Shown here: in pieces, positions 61,727 to 64,000 of the stretch
How the letters are laid out: each line of letters opens with the position of its first letter
Numbering within the stretch: the first letter of the stretch is position 1
From: JBLHKS01 sp047620505
GTDB taxonomy: Bacteria; Verrucomicrobiota; Verrucomicrobiia; Verrucomicrobiales; DEV007
Assembly: GCA_047620505.1 (NCBI GenBank)
Contig: JBLHKS010000001.1
Span: forward strand, 1-64,000
Length of the DNA stretch: 64,000 nt
Direction of reading: 5' to 3'
Notes under the pieces: model-generated
What the model saw: only the letters and a program-made list of their open reading frames with translations
Database searches by the model: none
Told to the model about the DNA's origin: nothing
Translations under genes and position numbers: made by a program

Positions 61727-63190
61727 ATGAACCCGGTCACTCTTGTTTTAATCCTTTTTACGACGCTGACCTGCGCCGTGGCCAACGCTGAAAAGCCAAA
61801 CATCATTTATATCATCTGCGATGATCTCGGCTACGGCGATGTTCAGTGCCTCGCGCCAGAAACGAGCAAAATCCCGACGCCGAATGCCGATAAACTGGCT
61901 CAGCAGGGGATGATTTTCACCGATGCGCACGGCGGATCGTCGGTTTGTTCGCCGACTCGCTACGGAATCATGACGGGTCGCTACAGTTGGCGCACGCGGT
62001 TGCAAAAAGGGGTGGTGACTGGCTTCGCACCGTGTCTGATCGATAAAGATCGGCCGACAGTCGCGAGTTTTCTGAAGTCTCAAGGCTACCACACGGCGAT
62101 TGTCGGAAAATGGCACCTCGATTTTGAATACCACGATCCGGATTCCGGAAAGGCTTTCACGCAGAAGCAGCACAAGACGCCGCCGGTTGGCGCGAAGATT
62201 CCGGACGGCCCGATTCATCGTGGGTTCGACTATTTTCATGGCTTTCACCACGCGAGAAACATGGACGCGGTGATCGAGGATGATCGCGTGATCGCGCACG
62301 ACCCAGAGATCAACATGCTGCCGCGCCTGACGCAGAAATCGGTCGAGTTCATCAATTCACGAGCCGGAAAAGTAGAGCCGTTCTTTCTCTACCTACCGCT
62401 CGGCTCGCCGCACACGCCGATCCTTCCGTCGCCGGAATGGCAGGGCAAAAGCGGACTCGGCGACTACGGAGATTTCGTGATGCAGACGGACAATGTCGTC
62501 GGCGAAGTTTCAGCAGCGTTGGAAAAAAACGGAATGACGGACAACACGATCGTCATTTTCACGAGCGACAACGGCTGTTCGAAAGCGGCCGGGATTCCGA
62601 AATTGGCTGAGCAGGGTCATCTCGTCAGCGCGCATCTTCGCGGCTCGAAAGCGGACATCTGGGACGGCGGTCACCGGATCCCGTTTATCGTGAGATGGCC
62701 GGGGCGTGTGGAGCCGGGTTCCACGAATGATCAGCTGATTTGCCTGACTGATCTGTTCGCGACTTTTTCTGAACTAACCGGTGCCGAGTTACCGGCGGGA
62801 AGCGCCGAGGACAGCGTCAGTTTTCTGCCTGCGCTTGGCGGGAAGCAGATCGAATCGACCCGAGGCGGCGTGATTCATCATTCGTTCAGCGGTCATTTCG
62901 CCTATCGCCGCGAAAATTGGAAGCTGATTCTCGCGCGTGGCTCAGGCGGTTGGTCATCCCCAAATGAAAAGCAAGCCGGCGCGAAGGCCCCGAAAGCTCA
63001 GCTCTACAACTTGGCAAAAGACCCCGGCGAAATGACCAATCTTTACGAGGCGAATCCTGAGATCGCCCAGCAGCTGCTGGAGGCGCTTGAGGCCGATGTT
63101 GAGCGCGGACGCAGCACCGAAGGGACGGAGTCAAAAAACGATATCGAAGCCGGAACGATCAATCTCTGGAAAAGCGAGAAGAAATCCTGA
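61727..63190 (+). CDS. Secreted sulfatase, sulfatase 3
   Basis: The 487-residue sulfatase starts at ATG 61727 (preceded by AGAGAAG) with a signal peptide (M-N-P-V-T-L-V-L-I-L-F-T-T-L-T-C-A-V-A-N-A). The metal site is I-I-Y-I-I-C-D-D-L-G-Y and the formylglycine motif S-S-V-C-S-P-T-R-Y-G-I-M-T-G-R. They are followed by V-G-K-W-H-L-D, L-G-S-P-H-T-P-I and F-T-S-D-N-G-C-S, all as in active enzymes. It has no long C-terminal extension, unlike sulfatases 1 and 2. A CCAGCAGCTGCTGG copy at 63067-63080 encodes A-Q-Q-L-L-E near the end. Confidence 0.94.
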   Translation: MNPVTLVLILFTTLTCAVANAEKPNIIYIICDDLGYGDVQCLAPETSKIPTPNADKLAQQGMIFTDAHGGSSVCSPTRYGIMTGRYSWRTRLQKGVVTGFAPCLIDKDRPTVASFLKSQGYHTAIVGKWHLDFEYHDPDSGKAFTQKQHKTPPVGAKIPDGPIHRGFDYFHGFHHARNMDAVIEDDRVIAHDPEINMLPRLTQKSVEFINSRAGKVEPFFLYLPLGSPHTPILPSPEWQGKSGLGDYGDFVMQTDNVVGEVSAALEKNGMTDNTIVIFTSDNGCSKAAGIPKLAEQGHLVSAHLRGSKADIWDGGHRIPFIVRWPGRVEPGSTNDQLICLTDLFATFSELTGAELPAGSAEDSVSFLPALGGKQIESTRGGVIHHSFSGHFAYRRENWKLILARGSGGWSSPNEKQAGAKAPKAQLYNLAKDPGEMTNLYEANPEIAQQLLEALEADVERGRSTEGTESKNDIEAGTINLWKSEKKS

Positions 63191-63222
63191 CCGAGATCCT
63201 ACAGAAATCTTAAAAAAATTGG

Positions 63223-63251
63223 TTGTCAGGAAGGCAATCGGAATTTATACG
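63223..63251 (+). promoter_or_regulatory. Candidate promoter upstream of rpsM
   Basis: TTGTCA at 63223-63228 and TATACG at 63246-63251 with a 17-base spacer, in an A/T-rich stretch 40 bases upstream of the rpsM start. It would give rpsM its own promoter. Confidence 0.5.
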
Positions 63252-63291
63252 GGGCGGTTCATTCCCACAGCATATTTAGAATTTCCAAATC

Positions 63292-63663
63292 ATGGCACGA
63301 TTACTAGGCGTCGAAATCCCAAACGAGAAGCGAATTGAGATTTCGTTGACTTACATTTACGGCATTGGGCCGTCTTGGACCTCAAAGATCCTCAAGGCAG
63401 CTGGGGTCGACATGAACATTCGCACTGGCGAACTTACAGACGAGCAACTGGCCAAGATCACTCACGTGGTTCAATCCGCTGGAATCGTGATCGAAGGCGA
63501 TCTTCGTCGCGATATTCAGAGCAACCTGAAGCGCCTCAACTCAATCAGCTGCTACCGGGCACTTCGACATCGTCGCGGTCTTCCCGTTCGCGGTCAGCGC
63601 ACCAAAACCAACGCCCGCACTCGTAAGGGCAAAGCTAAGACGGTTGGCGTCATCCGGAAGTAA
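63292..63663 (+). CDS. rpsM: 30S ribosomal protein S13
   Basis: The 123-residue protein is a full-length S13, with M-A-R-L-L-G-V-E-I-P at the start, the helix-two-turn-helix Y-G-I-G-P-S-W-T-S-K-I-L and the diagnostic C-terminal C-Y-R-A-L-R-H-R-R-G-L-P-V-R-G-Q-R-T-K-T-N-A-R-T-R-K-G. It sits in the head of the small subunit and contacts S19 and the P-site tRNA. The usual rpsK-rpsD-rpoA neighbours are not next to it; a sulfatase precedes it and a different ORF follows. No clear Shine-Dalgarno sequence precedes the ATG. Confidence 0.98.
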   Translation: MARLLGVEIPNEKRIEISLTYIYGIGPSWTSKILKAAGVDMNIRTGELTDEQLAKITHVVQSAGIVIEGDLRRDIQSNLKRLNSISCYRALRHRRGLPVRGQRTKTNARTRKGKAKTVGVIRK

Positions 63664-63664
63664 T

Positions 63665-63683
63665 CGGCGCGCAGTTTGCGCCG
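63665..63683 (+). terminator. Weak hairpin after rpsM
   Basis: A six-base stem CGGCGC/GCGCCG (63665-63670 with 63678-63683) around a seven-base loop sits right after the rpsM stop. It is followed by only a short T-containing run, so it may slow rather than end transcription. Confidence 0.35.
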
Positions 63684-63699
63684 GCTTCTATAGATTTGT

Positions 63700-64000
63700 G
63701 TGAAGGATCTCGACCGAATCCTCGAAGACCTGCGCCAAGCCGCGCAGGCGGAATTTGAGGATCGGAAACGACACGAAGTCCGGATCGCGAAGTCCGCCAA
63801 CGCGGACACCGTGGAGGCGTGTCAAGCCGCCTTGGCTTCCGATGAAGTCGCTTTGCGCCGAACCGCGGTCGAAATTTTGAAGCGAGTTTGCTCGGAATTT
63901 CCACAAGCAAGCGAGTCGCTTCTCCAGCAACTGCTGAGCGATCCCGACGCAAAAACGCGTCGCCGAATCGCGGCCGGGCTCGGCGAAACTGGCGATTCTT
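63700..64000 (+). CDS. HEAT-like repeat protein, N-terminal part (cut by window edge)
   Basis: From a GTG at 63700 the frame is open to the window end (100 codons). It reads V-K-D-L-D-R-I-L-E-D-L-R-Q-A-A-Q-A-E-F-E-D-R, then helical units such as C-Q-A-A-L-A-S-D-E-V-A-L-R-R-T-A-V-E-I-L-K-R-V and L-S-D-P-D-A-K-T-R-R-R-I-A-A-G-L-G-E-T-G. These look like HEAT/PBS-lyase-type repeats. The gene continues beyond the window, and its role cannot be told. Confidence 0.6.
   Translation, partial: MKDLDRILEDLRQAAQAEFEDRKRHEVRIAKSANADTVEACQAALASDEVALRRTAVEILKRVCSEFPQASESLLQQLLSDPDAKTRRRIAAGLGETGDS

Larger units (their letters stand above)
2037..63078. repeat. Highly iterated palindrome AGCAGCTGCT (39 perfect copies across the window)
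   Basis: Perfect copies found by reading start at 2037, 4306, 4650, 5956, 6547, 9620, 10356, 12574, 15690, 16318, 17877, 20141, 21749, 22439, 24023, 26484, 28644, 30356, 31416, 33660, 35215, 37160, 38005, 39146, 40646, 41619, 42242, 43759, 46466, 47537, 48810, 49873, 51913, 53718, 55768, 55982, 60275, 60974 and 63069. Many extend to CCAGCAGCTGCTGG. Thirty-six are inside genes and three are intergenic (26484, 60275, 60974). In coding regions, 21 are read as QQLL/EQLL, 13 as AAA and 2 as SSC. Near matches with one change occur near 7342, 18752, 20947, 25009, 36425 and 58470. Mean spacing is about 1.6 kb. Confidence 0.9.

Noticed and set aside
2037..63078. Palindromes as transposon footprints or CRISPR repeats
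   Set aside because: There are no flanking direct duplications, no shared sequence beyond 10-14 bases, no regular spacing and no transposase or cas genes; copies keep reading frames intact.

Overview
This is a gene-dense, fairly GC-rich bacterial window with about 52 protein genes on both strands. I see no phage, insertion sequence, CRISPR array or rRNA/tRNA gene. The gene content points to the PVC superphylum, most likely Verrucomicrobiota, with Planctomycetota as the alternative. The indicators are three secreted sulfatases with the C-S-P-T-R active-site motif, a giant LamG/cytochrome c/DUF1592-type protein, a cytochrome c plus copper-monooxygenase-like protein at the left edge, a TAT-exported Gfo/Idh/MocA oxidoreductase, a glycine-rich RRM protein, and large secreted TPR and WG-repeat proteins. 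This assignment is inference; no rRNA is present to confirm it.

Layout. 1-4.9 kb: a truncated haem/copper oxidase-like gene diverging from a MacA/MacB-type efflux pair, followed by an ImuA/RecA-like gene. 4.9-9.2 kb: a beta-propeller lactonase diverging from sulfatase 1, then an SlyD-type isomerase and a glycine-rich RNA-binding protein. 9.4-15 kb: an M20 peptidase and a 1,372-residue membrane/TPR/transglutaminase protein. 15-24 kb: mnmE, then a minus-strand run with a metal-dependent hydrolase, a SWIM-SNF2 helicase, a type IA topoisomerase with a histone-like tail, and a small membrane protein. 24-28 kb: sulfatase 2, a small-protein/HNH nuclease pair and a Gfo/Idh/MocA protein. 27.8-31.3 kb: a pyruvate-dehydrogenase-type E1alpha-E1beta-E2 operon with an orphan HicB-like gene inserted. 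31.3-35.6 kb: Ste24-like protease, rpoN, an Mrp/ApbC Fe-S carrier and an unknown gene. 35.7-44.4 kb: the DUF1592-type giant, purQ, a lipoprotein, a glutamine amidotransferase, tag, an SDR and citramalate synthase. 44.5-51.2 kb: a TPR protein, a DUF3142 protein and a YjhG/YagF-type dehydratase. 51-58.7 kb: a WG-repeat protein, TRAP permeases, a NodB-type deacetylase, a class I aldolase, a PqiA-like protein and a threonine-dehydratase-like enzyme. 58.7-64 kb: an AT-rich spacer, a trypsin-like protease, a lipoprotein, an aquaporin, sulfatase 3, an isolated rpsM and a truncated HEAT-like ORF.

The most striking signal is not a gene. The perfect palindrome AGCAGCTGCT, often extended to CCAGCAGCTGCTGG, occurs 39 times by my reading, about once per 1.6 kb, where well under one copy would be expected by chance. 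It lies inside most genes, is read in three reading frames (QQLL/EQLL, AAA, SSC), and two of its three intergenic copies sit between convergent genes. It behaves like a genome-wide highly iterated palindrome, comparable in style to cyanobacterial HIP1 or to DNA uptake sequences. I do not recall a description of this particular one.

The genes suggest an aerobic heterotroph that degrades sulfated polysaccharides. They include sulfatases, a sugar-acid dehydratase with an aldolase and a TRAP carrier nearby, a pyruvate dehydrogenase complex, and de novo purine and branched-chain amino acid synthesis.
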